From NCBI GenBank assembly GCA_934435195.1, contig CAKSAJ010000004.1, positions 85,019 through 149,018 of the forward strand: a stretch of DNA of 64,000 nucleotides, written 5' to 3'. Shown here piece by piece: positions 7,636 through 16,685 of this stretch; within the stretch, counting starts at the first letter, position 1; the number at the start of each line of letters is the position of its first letter. Source of the DNA: an uncultured Schaedlerella sp. (GTDB taxonomy: Bacteria > Bacillota > Clostridia > Lachnospirales > Lachnospiraceae). The position numbers were made by a program, and so were the translations under genes. The notes below the pieces were generated by a model that saw only the letters and a list, made by a program, of their open reading frames with translations, was not told where the DNA came from and did not search any database.

Positions 7636-7703
7636 AGAGTGCCACGGTTCCGGGTACATGTGGCTCTTTTAAGAGTACCACGGTTCCAGGTACATGTGGC
7701 TCT
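7636..7703. repeat. Two tandem 32-bp imperfectly palindromic repeats in the recombinase leader
   Basis: Copies at 7636-7667 and 7672-7703 differ at two bases and repeat with a 36-bp period. Each has ends that can pair: AGAG and CCAC at one side, GTGG and CTCT at the other. They sit just upstream of the recombinase ribosome site. On the minus strand each contains ATGTAC-YG-GAACCGTGG; the distal copy encodes a short reading frame, M-Y-L-E-P-W-Y-S-stop. They could be a dispersed palindromic repeat or a regulator site. Confidence 0.7.
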
Positions 7704-7732
7704 GCTTTTCACAAAAAACAACTAAAAAGAAG

Positions 7733-7764
7733 CTGCTCACTAATTTCTTAGCTCGCAGCTTCTT
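7733..7764. terminator. Hairpin downstream of pncC
   Basis: AGAAGCTGC pairs with GCAGCTTCT across a short loop. It lies between the pncC stop and the recombinase leader. A T-run follows on the plus strand (TTTTATATC), while on the minus strand the stem is followed by TTTTTAGTTG, so it can serve as a terminator for the pncC-ending transcript. Confidence 0.6.
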
Positions 7765-7796
7765 TTATATCTGTCTCTATATTTTCTCAATTATGC

Positions 7797-8321
7797 TTAT
7801 TCATCCAGATTCTCTCCACAATTATCCAGGAATAACTGGAATACTGCCTGTACAGTATTCAACCGATTTTCCATACGGCTTCCTTTGAAATGACATTCTC
7901 TTACAAATACATTTCCCCGGATATAACAGCTCACAAAGATTAATCCTACCGGTTTCTCCGGCGTACCGCCTCCCGGTCCTGCAATTCCGGTAGAAGCAAA
8001 AGCAACATCTGCCCCCGCCGCTTTCGCTGCTCCTTCTGCCATTTCACGTGCAGTCTGGTCGCTGACAGCACCATATTGCTCTAATGTCTGAATCTGAACT
8101 CCAAGTAATCTGTGCTTCGCCTCATTCGAATAAGTAACGTATCCTTCATTCAAGACTTCTGATGCCCCGGAAACATTTACCAATGTGCCTGCGATCAGAC
8201 CTCCTGTACATGACTCTGCTGTCGTTACTGTCCATCCGCGCTTTGCAAGAACTTCAACTACATGTTCTTCTAATACATCTTTTTGATCTACCTTTTCTGC
8301 CATCTGCCAGTCTGCATACAT
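7797..8321 (-). CDS. pncC: Nicotinamide-nucleotide amidase, CinA C-terminal domain protein
   Basis: A 174-residue stand-alone CinA C-terminal domain that deamidates nicotinamide mononucleotide to nicotinate mononucleotide in NAD salvage. Family marks are TTAESCTGGLI (catalytic Ser region), EGYVTYSNEAKHRLLGV and STGIAGPGGGTPEKPVGLI. The N-terminal molybdopterin-binding-like half of full-length CinA is absent. The start ATG is preceded by GGGAGG, which lies across the end of pgsA 2 bp away, so the pair is translationally linked. In many Firmicutes this gene precedes recA; recA is not here. Confidence 0.92.
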   Translation of the reverse strand: MYADWQMAEKVDQKDVLEEHVVEVLAKRGWTVTTAESCTGGLIAGTLVNVSGASEVLNEGYVTYSNEAKHRLLGVQIQTLEQYGAVSDQTAREMAEGAAKAAGADVAFASTGIAGPGGGTPEKPVGLIFVSCYIRGNVFVRECHFKGSRMENRLNTVQAVFQLFLDNCGENLDE

Positions 8322-8323
8322 TT

Positions 8324-8866
8324 TTACATGCCTCCCTGTGTTAAGACCTCTTTATTTTTTACAACATAATCAATCAATGAAATAATAGTAAGTGCCAATG
8401 CAACCCAAATCAAAACCTGTGCAATAATATCAAAAACACCGCCAAAATCTGCAATCAGTACGATAATCATAGCCATCTGGAATACTGTTTTGAATTTTCC
8501 CCAGTAGCTTGCGGCGATAACAATTCCGTTATCGGAAGCAACCAGACGGAATCCGCTAATGATAAATTCTCTTGCAATGATCACAATAACAATCCATGCC
8601 GGAAGTTTTCCCATCTCGATCATGCAGATCATCGCTGAACATACAAGAAGTTTATCTGCCAATGGATCCATAAATTTTCCAAAGTTTGTCACCAGATTAT
8701 ATTTTCTTGCAATCTTTCCATCCAACATGTCTGTCAGACTTGCTACACAGAATAAAATAAGTGCAATCCATTTATTCGCCGGTCCACCTACATCTGTTAA
8801 CATAAAAAATACAAAAAATGGAACCATGATTACTCTTAATACAGTTAGTTTATTCGGTAAGTTCAT
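8324..8866 (-). CDS. pgsA: CDP-diacylglycerol--glycerol-3-phosphate 3-phosphatidyltransferase
   Basis: A 180-residue integral membrane enzyme making phosphatidylglycerol-phosphate, the first step of phosphatidylglycerol synthesis. The CDP-alcohol phosphotransferase motif is clear: ASLTDMLDGKIARK...GKFMDPLADK (DG-AR-G-D-D pattern, about residues 43-70). It begins MNLPNKLTVLRV, as in the family, and has four or more hydrophobic segments. It overlaps the 3' end of rimO by 17 bp and runs into pncC, so the three form an operon. Confidence 0.95.
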   Translation of the reverse strand: MNLPNKLTVLRVIMVPFFVFFMLTDVGGPANKWIALILFCVASLTDMLDGKIARKYNLVTNFGKFMDPLADKLLVCSAMICMIEMGKLPAWIVIVIIAREFIISGFRLVASDNGIVIAASYWGKFKTVFQMAMIIVLIADFGGVFDIIAQVLIWVALALTIISLIDYVVKNKEVLTQGGM

Positions 8867-10187
8867 TTGTCAATCCTCCTATCAGATCATATTCTTCTGC
8901 TCCTGTCACTGTTACTTTTGCGAAATCACCTGACATGAGTAGCTCCCCTGTTTCCACAAAAATGAGTCCATCTACTTTCGGTGCGTCGCGATAAGTTCTT
9001 CCTACATATGCCGGCTCATCGGCAATTTTACCTTCAATCATAACAAGCATCTCTCTACCAATCATCTTTTCCGCAGTATCGAATGCAATCTCTTGCTGGA
9101 GCTCCATCAATTCAGCCTGACGTTCAAGTTTTACTTCTTCATCAATCTGATCTGCCATTGTCGCAGCCGGTGTGTCTTCTTCCGGTGAATATGTAAATAC
9201 ACCCAGACGGTCAAATTCCATCTCATCTACAAATTCTACCAATTCCTGATGCTGTTCTTCTGTCTCTCCCGGAAATCCTGTGATCAGGGTTGTTCTCAGA
9301 CAAATATCCGGAATTTCTTTTCGAAGCTTTGTAACAATATCGATCAATTCCTGCTTGCTTGTTCTTCTTCCCATACGTTTTAGGATTTCATCATTCGCAT
9401 GCTGGATTGGAAGATCTAAATAGTGACAAATCTTTGGTTCTTCTTTTATAACCTGAATCAATTCATCTGTAATTTCTTCCGGATAACAATAGAGGATTCT
9501 GATCCACTGAATCCCACTCACTTTACACAGCTCTTTTAACAGCTTGTGAAGTGACTTTTCTCCATAAAGATCTTTTCCATAAAGTGTCGTCTCCTGTGCG
9601 ACCAGAATTAATTCTTTCACACCCTGTGCTGCCAGTTCTTCTGCTTCTTTGATAAGCTGTTCCATCGGCACACTTCGATAAGTTCCTCGAATCTTCGGGA
9701 TAATGCAATATGTGCAATGTTTGTCGCAGCCTTCTGCTATCTTCATATATGCGAAATGTCCGCCTGTTGTTATCTGTCGTTTTGTATCGACAACCGGCAA
9801 TGCCTGAAGATCCTCCATCTCCAGAAAATGTTTTCCTTCCAGTGCTTCGTCAACTGCATCCAGTATCTTGTCATATGCCGTTGTTCCAAGCACTGCATCT
9901 ACTTCTGGAATCTCATCAATGATCTCTTGTCTGTAACGCTCTGCCAGACATCCTGTTACGATCAATGCTTTTAATTTTCCTGTTTTCTTATATTCTGCCA
10001 TCTCGAGAATATTATCAACGCTTTCCTGTTTTGCATCATGAATGAAGCAGCATGTATTTACAACAATAATATCTGCTTCCTGCTCATCGTCGATCATCTC
10101 ATAACCTCTGGATGCAAGAAGCCCTAACATTACTTCTGAATCTACCAGATTCTTATCGCATCCCAGAGAAATAAATAATATCTTCAT
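8850..10187 (-). CDS. rimO: Ribosomal protein uS12 methylthiotransferase RimO
   Basis: A radical-SAM enzyme that methylthiolates an aspartate of ribosomal protein S12. The 445-residue protein has the N-terminal cluster cysteines (C10, C46, C80), the radical-SAM triad CDKHCTYC (C154, C158, C161) and a C-terminal TRAM-like RNA-binding domain. SLGCDKNLVDSE and the absence of a MiaB-type N-terminal extension favour RimO over MiaB. The start at 10187 has GGAGAG upstream; a longer in-frame start at 10205 is less likely. It overlaps pgsA, a common rimO-pgsA arrangement in Clostridia. Confidence 0.93.
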   Translation of the reverse strand: MKILFISLGCDKNLVDSEVMLGLLASRGYEMIDDEQEADIIVVNTCCFIHDAKQESVDNILEMAEYKKTGKLKALIVTGCLAERYRQEIIDEIPEVDAVLGTTAYDKILDAVDEALEGKHFLEMEDLQALPVVDTKRQITTGGHFAYMKIAEGCDKHCTYCIIPKIRGTYRSVPMEQLIKEAEELAAQGVKELILVAQETTLYGKDLYGEKSLHKLLKELCKVSGIQWIRILYCYPEEITDELIQVIKEEPKICHYLDLPIQHANDEILKRMGRRTSKQELIDIVTKLRKEIPDICLRTTLITGFPGETEEQHQELVEFVDEMEFDRLGVFTYSPEEDTPAATMADQIDEEVKLERQAELMELQQEIAFDTAEKMIGREMLVMIEGKIADEPAYVGRTYRDAPKVDGLIFVETGELLMSGDFAKVTVTGAEEYDLIGGLTNELTE

Positions 10188-10258
10188 AATCACTCTCCAA
10201 ATCACTCAGAAAGGCAGATACCTGCCGGAACCTGCCTTTTCTTTATTCTTATCTACTT

Positions 10259-10507
10259 TTATTCTTCTTCCTCTGCGTTATCAGTAACGATTGTAAGCTT
10301 TCCTTCATTCATCTCCTGAATTGCGATAGAAAGTGGTTTTTCACCTTTCTTTGCTTTTACCAGCGGCATCTCTCCGTCGATAAGCTGTCTTGCTCTCTTA
10401 GATGTTGCCATAACGATAGAATAACGGCTGTTAACAACCTTTGTTTCGCCCTCTTCCACGTCCTTATTCACTACCTGCATCAAATCTGTATAAGATGGAT
10501 GTAACAT
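10259..10507 (-). CDS. rpoZ: DNA-directed RNA polymerase omega subunit
   Basis: An 82-residue protein matching omega: MLHPSYTDLM at the start, NSRYSIVMATSKRARQL with the conserved Arg-Tyr-Val/Ile segment, then KPLSIAIQEMNEGKL. Omega assists assembly of the RNA polymerase beta' subunit. It starts 4 bp after gmk, and gmk-rpoZ is a standard pair. An inverted repeat between rpoZ and rimO (about 10210-10242) lacks a T-run on this strand. Confidence 0.95.
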   Translation of the reverse strand: MLHPSYTDLMQVVNKDVEEGETKVVNSRYSIVMATSKRARQLIDGEMPLVKAKKGEKPLSIAIQEMNEGKLTIVTDNAEEEE

Positions 10508-10511
10508 ACTT

Positions 10512-11144
10512 TTATTCTCCTTTCATCTCTTTCAATTCTTTTTGAATCTTTTCTATAAAGTTTGCATTTCTTGAACATCTTAAATGTTCTGCCTGAATGA
10601 CTGAATGCATCTGTTCCACACACTCTTCCAATGTATCATTAATGATCAGATAATCATAATTCTCCATACCCTCTGCTTCTTCCGCAGCACGGCTCATTCT
10701 GGAATTGATCACTTCCATGGTCTCTGTTCCTCGTCCTACAAGACGATGCTTCAGTTCCTGTGCTGATGGAGGAGCTACGAACAATAACAGTGTATCAGGG
10801 AACTTTTCTTTCACCTTCAGTGCTCCTTGAATCTCAATCTCAAGAATCACATCCTTGCCTTCGTCAAGCTTCTGCTCTACATAGCTTCGTGGTGTACCAT
10901 AGTAATTTTCCACGTAACTAGCATACTCTATCAGCTCATCTTTGGCAATCATTTTTTCAAATTCATCTTTTGAAATGAAAAAATACTCGCGTCCATGAAT
11001 TTCTCCTTCTCTCGGCTGTCTTGTTGTTGCCGAAATAGATAACGCATACTTCTCTTCATATTTCTGCAGAAGTTCTTTCATTAAAGTTCCTTTGCCGGCT
11101 CCTGAAAAACCGGATACTACGATTAAAATGCCTTTCTTATTCAT
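10512..11144 (-). CDS. gmk: Guanylate kinase
   Basis: A 210-residue kinase converting GMP to GDP with ATP. The P-loop GFSGAGKGTL lies near residues 11-20; GMP-binding elements include TTRQPREGEIHGREYFF and EIEIQGA. Length and order fit bacterial Gmk. It lies between yicC and rpoZ. In Bacillus the order is yloC-remA-gmk-rpoZ; here only 45 bp separate gmk from yicC, so no remA gene is present at this place. Confidence 0.96.
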   Translation of the reverse strand: MNKKGILIVVSGFSGAGKGTLMKELLQKYEEKYALSISATTRQPREGEIHGREYFFISKDEFEKMIAKDELIEYASYVENYYGTPRSYVEQKLDEGKDVILEIEIQGALKVKEKFPDTLLLFVAPPSAQELKHRLVGRGTETMEVINSRMSRAAEEAEGMENYDYLIINDTLEECVEQMHSVIQAEHLRCSRNANFIEKIQKELKEMKGE

Positions 11145-11189
11145 TTGCTCTCTTCTCCACTATCTCATACTTAAAACCATATTCAATAA

Positions 11190-12065
11190 CTATTCAATAT
11201 TCTGGATCTGTTCACGAATTTTCTCAATCTCTGTCTTTAATCCAATCGCATAATTCGAAACTTCCAGATCATTCGCCTTTGAAAGGATGGTGTTGGCTTC
11301 TCTGTTCATCTCCTGTGCGATAAAATCAAGCTTTCTTCCGATTCCTTCCGTTTCTTCTAATGTATCCCGCATATGCGAAATGTGGCTCTTCAAACGAACA
11401 GTCTCTTCGTCTGTACAAATCTTGTCAGCATATAAGATTACTTCAGCTGCCATCCTGTTCTCATCAACCGGTACATCCAAAAGTTCATGGATCTTGTCTT
11501 CCAGCTTCTTACGATACTCTTCCACAATCTGCGGTGAACGCTCTTCCACATGTCCTACCAGTGTCTCCATGCCGGAAAGCTTGTTCAGAATATCCTTCTT
11601 CAGGTTCTCCCCTTCTGTAGTGCGTGTCTCGACAAACTGTGCAAATGCACCTTTTAATGCCGTCTGCAGACCACTCCACAAAGCGTCTTCATCATCCGGC
11701 TTTTCTTCCATTGTCAATACCTCCGGACAATGTGCCAATGTAGAAACGCGGATATCATTATCAATTCCAAACGATTCTTCCATCTGCTTAAAGTATCTCA
11801 TGTATTCTGCTGCAAGTGTTTCATTATACTTAAGTGCAGCCTGACTTTCTGAGTTATCTTCGTATGTAATAAAAATATCCACTTTACCGCGCAGCGCATA
11901 CTGTTTTAACAATGCGCGAATTGCAGTTTCGAAAAAATTAAATTTCTTCGGCATACGAATGTTAACGTCTAAATATCTGTGGTTTACGCCTTTTAATTCC
12001 ACTGTAAACTTTTTAGATCCAGTCTGATACTCATATCTCCCAAATCCTGTCATGCTTTTTATCAT
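11190..12065 (-). CDS. yicC: YicC/YloC family endoribonuclease
   Basis: A 291-residue protein with the family opening MIKSMTGFGR and the C-terminal DUF1732-type end (KLDFIAQEMNREANTILSKA...EIEKIREQIQN). YicC-family proteins are RNA-binding endoribonucleases linked to RNA turnover in stationary phase; the substrate here is unknown. It heads the gmk-rpoZ-rimO-pgsA-pncC gene run and is divergent from rqcH. Confidence 0.93.
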   Translation of the reverse strand: MIKSMTGFGRYEYQTGSKKFTVELKGVNHRYLDVNIRMPKKFNFFETAIRALLKQYALRGKVDIFITYEDNSESQAALKYNETLAAEYMRYFKQMEESFGIDNDIRVSTLAHCPEVLTMEEKPDDEDALWSGLQTALKGAFAQFVETRTTEGENLKKDILNKLSGMETLVGHVEERSPQIVEEYRKKLEDKIHELLDVPVDENRMAAEVILYADKICTDEETVRLKSHISHMRDTLEETEGIGRKLDFIAQEMNREANTILSKANDLEVSNYAIGLKTEIEKIREQIQNIE

Positions 12066-12105
12066 GATGTTAACCTCTGTTTATTCGTTTTTTTACATTC
12101 ATAAC

Positions 12106-12135
12106 ATTATACCTCGTAACCACAGTCAAGGTCAA
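12106..12135 (-). promoter_or_regulatory. Sigma-A promoter for yicC-gmk-rpoZ
   Basis: On the minus strand TTGACC (12130-12135), an 18-bp spacer and TATAAT (12106-12111) lie about 40 bases ahead of the yicC start codon. Confidence 0.65.
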
Positions 12136-12186
12136 CCATTTCACTTTGAGTTTTATAAATTTCTTTATCTGAAAATGAATCTGTGT

Positions 12187-12192
12187 TATACT
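12187..12192 (+). promoter_or_regulatory. Extended -10 promoter candidate for rqcH
   Basis: TGTTATACT is an extended -10 element (TG-n-TATACT). The -35 region (TTTATC, 17 bp away) is weak. It lies 80 bases before the rqcH start codon in the divergent yicC-rqcH intergenic region. Confidence 0.45.
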
Positions 12193-12272
12193 TTCTCTGT
12201 ATCAGTTACTAATATTTTGTAACCGGACATTCCATATTCAGGAATATAATCACAAAGAAATGAGGATATGAC

Positions 12273-14009
12273 ATGGCATTTGATGGAATTGTCGTGGCCA
12301 ATCTGGTTCACGAATTAAAACAAGAATTAATAAACGGAAGAATTGCCAAAATTGCACAGCCGGAATCCGATGAGCTTCTTCTTACGATCAAGTCTCCTGC
12401 CGGACAGAGGCGGCTTTGTATTTCGGCAAGTGCATCGCTTCCTTTAATATATTTAACAGACACCAATAAACCAAGCCCTATGACGGCACCAAACTTCTGT
12501 ATGCTGCTTCGTAAGCATATTGCAAATGGTCGTATCATTGATATCTGGCAGCCTAAGCTGGAGCGTATCATTCATTTTACGATTGAGCATTTAGATGAGA
12601 TGGGGGATTTGTGCCGTAAGGATTTGATTGTAGAGATTATGGGAAAACACAGCAACATCATTTTCTGCAATGAAGAAGGTATGATCATCGACAGTATTAA
12701 GCATGTTCCTGCACAGATGAGTTCTGTACGTGAAGTATTGCCGGGACGCACTTATTTTATTCCGGATACAATGGAAAAACATGATCCACTAAGTATCAGT
12801 GGACAGGATTTTATCGAAACTATTGACAGCAAACCACTCCCGCTCGCAAAAGCTATCTACACTGGTTTTACCGGTGTCAGCCCTGTTGTTGCGGAAGAAA
12901 TCTGTTATTTATCCGGAATTGATTCTTCTATTACTCCTAAGGAATTATCTGAAGATATCAAGCTGCATTTGTATAACCAGTTTACAATTTATTTTTCTGC
13001 TATTTCCGAGGGGGATTTTAAACCGGCTATTTATTATAATGGGAATGAACCAAAAGAGTTTTCTTCACTACCACTGTCGCATTTTTCAAATTATACACGC
13101 AAGAATTTTGTATCAATTTCTGAGGTGCTTGATCTGTATTATTCTTCTCGAAATGCAATCACAAGAATCCGTCAAAAATCTACGGACCTTCGTCATGTAG
13201 TCCAGACGGCTCTGGAACGTGCGAGAAAGAAATATGACCTGCAGGTACGCCAGCTTAAGGATACCGAAAACCGTGATAAATTTAAGGTATACGGCGAGCT
13301 GATCAATACTTATGGTTATAATCTTGAACCAAATGCAAAAAAGTTAGACGCACTCAATTACTATACAAACGAGATGGTGACAATCCCGCTTGATTCAACA
13401 AAGACACCGCAGGAAAATGCACAGCGTTATTTTGACAAGTACAACAAACAGAAACGTACCTTCGAAGCACTTTCTCGCTTAATTGAGGAAACTAAAGAGG
13501 ATATTGATTATCTGGAATCTGTACAGAACGCTCTTTTCATCGCACAGACTGAGGACGATCTCGCCCAGGTCAAGGAAGAGTTGATCGATGCCGGATATAT
13601 GCGCCGCAAATTCACAAAAAAGAAAATTAAGATTAAAAGTCAGCCTCTGCATTATATTTCCAGTGATGGATATCATATGTATGTTGGAAAGAATAATTTT
13701 CAAAATGAAGAACTCACATTTCATTTTGCTGTCGGCAATGACTGGTGGTTCCATGCAAAACAGGCTCCCGGCTCCCACGTTATCGTCAAGACTAACGGAG
13801 ACGAGCTTCCGGACCGCACATTTGAAGAAGCCGGAAAGCTTGCCGCTTACTACTCCAGTATGAAGGATAAAGATAAGATTGAGATTGACTATGTCGAGAA
13901 AAAGCACGTGAAAAAGCCACGTGGCGGAAAACCTGGATTTGTCGTATATTACACGAACTATTCTCTCATTATTGACAGTGATATTTCCGGAATCCAACTG
14001 GTAGAATAG
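12273..14009 (+). CDS. rqcH: Ribosome quality control protein RqcH (NFACT family)
   Basis: A 578-residue NFACT protein, formerly annotated as fibronectin-binding. In Bacillus, RqcH binds stalled 50S subunits and recruits tRNA-Ala to add C-terminal alanine tails that mark nascent chains for degradation. The NFACT-N domain begins MAFDGIVVANLVHEL; the helical/coiled-coil middle spans about residues 290-430; the C-terminal NFACT-R (DUF814) domain has DWWFHAKQAPGSHVI, GKLAAYYS and VKKPRGGKPGFVVY. Full length and intact. It stands alone on the plus strand with its own terminator. Confidence 0.93.
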   Translation: MAFDGIVVANLVHELKQELINGRIAKIAQPESDELLLTIKSPAGQRRLCISASASLPLIYLTDTNKPSPMTAPNFCMLLRKHIANGRIIDIWQPKLERIIHFTIEHLDEMGDLCRKDLIVEIMGKHSNIIFCNEEGMIIDSIKHVPAQMSSVREVLPGRTYFIPDTMEKHDPLSISGQDFIETIDSKPLPLAKAIYTGFTGVSPVVAEEICYLSGIDSSITPKELSEDIKLHLYNQFTIYFSAISEGDFKPAIYYNGNEPKEFSSLPLSHFSNYTRKNFVSISEVLDLYYSSRNAITRIRQKSTDLRHVVQTALERARKKYDLQVRQLKDTENRDKFKVYGELINTYGYNLEPNAKKLDALNYYTNEMVTIPLDSTKTPQENAQRYFDKYNKQKRTFEALSRLIEETKEDIDYLESVQNALFIAQTEDDLAQVKEELIDAGYMRRKFTKKKIKIKSQPLHYISSDGYHMYVGKNNFQNEELTFHFAVGNDWWFHAKQAPGSHVIVKTNGDELPDRTFEEAGKLAAYYSSMKDKDKIEIDYVEKKHVKKPRGGKPGFVVYYTNYSLIIDSDISGIQLVE

Positions 14010-14020
14010 ATTGAGATTAT

Positions 14021-14066
14021 AAAGAAGAGGATGATGAAGCTTTTGTGCCCCATCATCCTCTTCTTT
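14021..14066. terminator. Bidirectional terminator between rqcH and the DUF815 ATPase gene
   Basis: A perfect 16-bp stem (14021-14036 with 14051-14066) lies between two convergent genes. It begins 11 bases after the rqcH stop and reaches the last bases of the ATPase gene on the other strand. Confidence 0.8.
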
Positions 14067-15360
14067 ATGCGTTCTGGCCCAGCAAAAAATCGATAAACTG
14101 CTGTGCTGTTCTTCCCGATAGTCCGCCGTGAGCAAGCTCCCACTTATTTGCTTCAAGCAACAGCTCTTCTTCCGGCATCTGAATCTGATTTGCTTTTGCC
14201 AGCTCTTTTACAATCTGCTGGAACTCTTTCTTTGTCGGTGCCCCATAATAAATTGTCACTCCGAATCTTGCTACTAAAGATAATTTTTCCTGAACTGTAT
14301 CATTTGTATGCATATCTTCATCACGATCCTGTTTATCCTTAAACGTCTCTCTGATCAGATGACGACGATTTGATGTCGCATAGATCAGTACGTTGTTTGG
14401 CTTTTTCTCTAATCCGCCTTCAATAACGGCTTTCAAATATTTATATTCAATCTCAAATTCTTCAAATGAAAGATCATCCATATAAATAATAAATTTATAA
14501 TTACGATTTTTAATCTGTGCGATTATGTCATTCAAATCTTTAAACTGATGCTTGTAAACTTCAATGATGCGCAATCCCTGGTCGTAATACTGATTCAAAA
14601 TTGCCTTGATAGAAGATGATTTTCCAGTTCCTGCATCTCCATACAACAGACAGTTATTTGCTTTTCTTCCTTCTACAAATGCTTTTGTATTATCGATCAG
14701 TTTCTTTTTTGCAATTTCATAACCTACAAGGTCATCCAAATGTACGTGTGCAATATTGGTGATTGGAACAATCTCTGCACTTTCCCCTTCCAGATGCTCA
14801 ATACGGAAAGCCTTATGGAGTCCCAATTTACCAACTCCGAATTCTTTGTAAAATTGTGTCAGGCGTTTTCCAAATAACTCAACTGATTCTGCCTCTCCTA
14901 ATGTTCTGCTTAAATTACAGATTCTGTCACGAATACGTTTATTAAATACTTTGCTTCCTTCATTTACATTTGTATAATCCAACAAAACAGCAAAGCTTTC
15001 TGCATCCAGTTCTTTCATTAACGGCTCAAAATCATAATCAAACAATTCTTTGAACACTTTAAAATCATGCATGGCAATTTGATTGATACTGCCTTCTACC
15101 GGTCCTACAATTTCACAGGAGGTGCTATAGGCGTTCTCATCATTTGATAAAAGAAATGTCAGGTATGTATGCCATAAGTTTCCTTCAAATCCATGACTGA
15201 CCGAAATTTCTAACAGCTCGTTAATGCATTCGAACAATAAACTTCTCAAGTCTTCTCTGTTATAGTATTCATTGTTATAGTTCTCCATTAAAAATGTCAT
15301 GTCCTGAAGAATCTCTCCATATTCCATGTTTTTGTACAGCATCAATTCATTTGTATGCAT
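14065..15360 (-). CDS. DUF815 family AAA ATPase
   Basis: A 431-residue protein. The C-terminal half is a DUF815-type ATPase with Walker A GDAGTGKSS (about residue 243), Walker B FIIYMDDLSF and sensor segment IYATSNRRHLI, related to DnaC/AAA loaders. The N-terminal half (about 1-200) is helical with no domain I recognise. Its cellular role is not established. It is monocistronic as far as seen, convergent with rqcH. The start ATG has AAGGAA 7 bases upstream. Confidence 0.85.
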   Translation of the reverse strand: MHTNELMLYKNMEYGEILQDMTFLMENYNNEYYNREDLRSLLFECINELLEISVSHGFEGNLWHTYLTFLLSNDENAYSTSCEIVGPVEGSINQIAMHDFKVFKELFDYDFEPLMKELDAESFAVLLDYTNVNEGSKVFNKRIRDRICNLSRTLGEAESVELFGKRLTQFYKEFGVGKLGLHKAFRIEHLEGESAEIVPITNIAHVHLDDLVGYEIAKKKLIDNTKAFVEGRKANNCLLYGDAGTGKSSSIKAILNQYYDQGLRIIEVYKHQFKDLNDIIAQIKNRNYKFIIYMDDLSFEEFEIEYKYLKAVIEGGLEKKPNNVLIYATSNRRHLIRETFKDKQDRDEDMHTNDTVQEKLSLVARFGVTIYYGAPTKKEFQQIVKELAKANQIQMPEEELLLEANKWELAHGGLSGRTAQQFIDFLLGQNA

Positions 15361-15448
15361 TGTAATTCCTTCTTTCTATTAAATAATTGCCATCACATTC
15401 AAGTTTCTTATTTCTTAATAATTTTCCAAATATATTCTACTTTTGTTT

Positions 15449-16579
15449 TTAGTAATTTCCCAATATATTCAGATTTCTTGTTTCTTCGCGAAGCCCACGA
15501 AGCGCATTCTTCACTGCCGGCTGTTCCATATTTCCCTCAAAATCTACAAAGAAACGGTATTCCCAGTTTCTTCCTTCGATTGGTCTTGACTCAATCTTTG
15601 TCATATTCAGGTCATTATAAATGAAATGGGACAGGATACGATAGAGTGAACCGCTCTCGTGAGGCAGCTCAAAACTTATACTGATCTTATTCGCATCTTT
15701 CAAATATACTTTCTGGTTGGTCACGATTACGAAGCGGGTTGAATTATTTTTTTCATCATTGATATTGTCTGCCAGTATCTCCAATCCCTGTAATTTAGCC
15801 GCATAAGCACTGCATACCGCTGCCTGTTCTTTATTCTGTTCTGCTGCCACTTTTGCCGCTGCAACCGCAGTGTTCACAACGCTGATTCGTTGCCAGTCTG
15901 CATGCTCATCAAGAAAATGTGTTGTCTGCATGAGGGCTTCTGCCTTAGAATAAACACGTTTTACTTCCTCTAATTTCGTTCCGGGAACACCTGCCAATGT
16001 ATGTGTAATTGGAATGATCGTCTCTGCAACAATATAATTCTCGAACTCATTAAGGAGATCGTACATCTCATTCACTGCCCCTGCAGATGAATTTTCAATC
16101 GGAAGTACAGCGTAATCTGCCGAACCTTCTTCAATAGCTTCCATTGCATCACGAAATGTATGCACATGAAAGCCATTACAGGACTCTCCAAAATAATTAA
16201 ACATGGCAGCTTGTCCATAAGCTCCTTCTACGCCCTGGAATACGACTCTTGCTTTTTCTTTTTCCAAAGATTCAATCGCAATAAATGGAAGTCTTCCCAA
16301 TGCTCCTGCCTCTACCAGCTTCTGATACTGAAGCTTACGGCTCATCGACATCAGCTGTGTATAAAGCTCCTGAATCCCCTTTTTATTAAACTCACCGTGT
16401 ACTTTTGATGCCACATCAGCAAGCTTATTATTCTCTCTTTGTCTGTCCAGAACTTTCTTCCCACTCTGGATCTTATATTCACCAACTTCACCACATACTT
16501 TCATGCGTTCTTCAAAAAGCCGGGCGATCTCATTATCTATTCCATCTAACTGTACTCGCAATTCTTCCAGTGTTGCCAT
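15449..16579 (-). CDS. pheA: Bifunctional chorismate mutase / prephenate dehydratase (P-protein)
   Basis: A 376-residue enzyme converting chorismate to prephenate and then phenylpyruvate in phenylalanine synthesis. The N-terminal chorismate mutase (about 1-88) starts with LEELRVQLDGIDNEIARLFEERM; the dehydratase domain (about 105-285) has FQGVEGAYGQAA and NSSAGAVNEMYDLL; the C-terminal ACT domain (about 295-376) has HESGSLYRIL and KIESRPIEGRNWEYRFFVD, the Phe-binding ESRP site. ATG at 16579 is chosen for its AAAGGAG site over an upstream in-frame ATG at 16609. It is divergent from the nitroreductase gene. Confidence 0.95.
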   Translation of the reverse strand: MATLEELRVQLDGIDNEIARLFEERMKVCGEVGEYKIQSGKKVLDRQRENNKLADVASKVHGEFNKKGIQELYTQLMSMSRKLQYQKLVEAGALGRLPFIAIESLEKEKARVVFQGVEGAYGQAAMFNYFGESCNGFHVHTFRDAMEAIEEGSADYAVLPIENSSAGAVNEMYDLLNEFENYIVAETIIPITHTLAGVPGTKLEEVKRVYSKAEALMQTTHFLDEHADWQRISVVNTAVAAAKVAAEQNKEQAAVCSAYAAKLQGLEILADNINDEKNNSTRFVIVTNQKVYLKDANKISISFELPHESGSLYRILSHFIYNDLNMTKIESRPIEGRNWEYRFFVDFEGNMEQPAVKNALRGLREETRNLNILGNY

Positions 16580-16685
16580 AGTCTTTCTCCTTTCCACTTT
16601 TCGCGGCAATTCCCCAATAATCGACGCAAAATTGAACAGTAATCATGATATCATATTTTTTTTACAAAATCTATGTGAAAATGTG

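Noticed and set aside
7636..7703. Possible CRISPR array
   Set aside because: Only two repeats with a 4-bp gap, no spacers and no cas genes.
10210..10242. AAAGGCAG...CTGCCTTT hairpin as a terminator between rpoZ and rimO
   Set aside because: T-run is on the plus strand, where no gene ends; on the operon strand it is followed by mixed sequence, so termination there is not supported.
13479..14156. 225-residue frame antisense to rqcH
   Set aside because: It lies opposite a complete, well-conserved gene, has no ribosome site or family features, and crosses the rqcH terminator hairpin.
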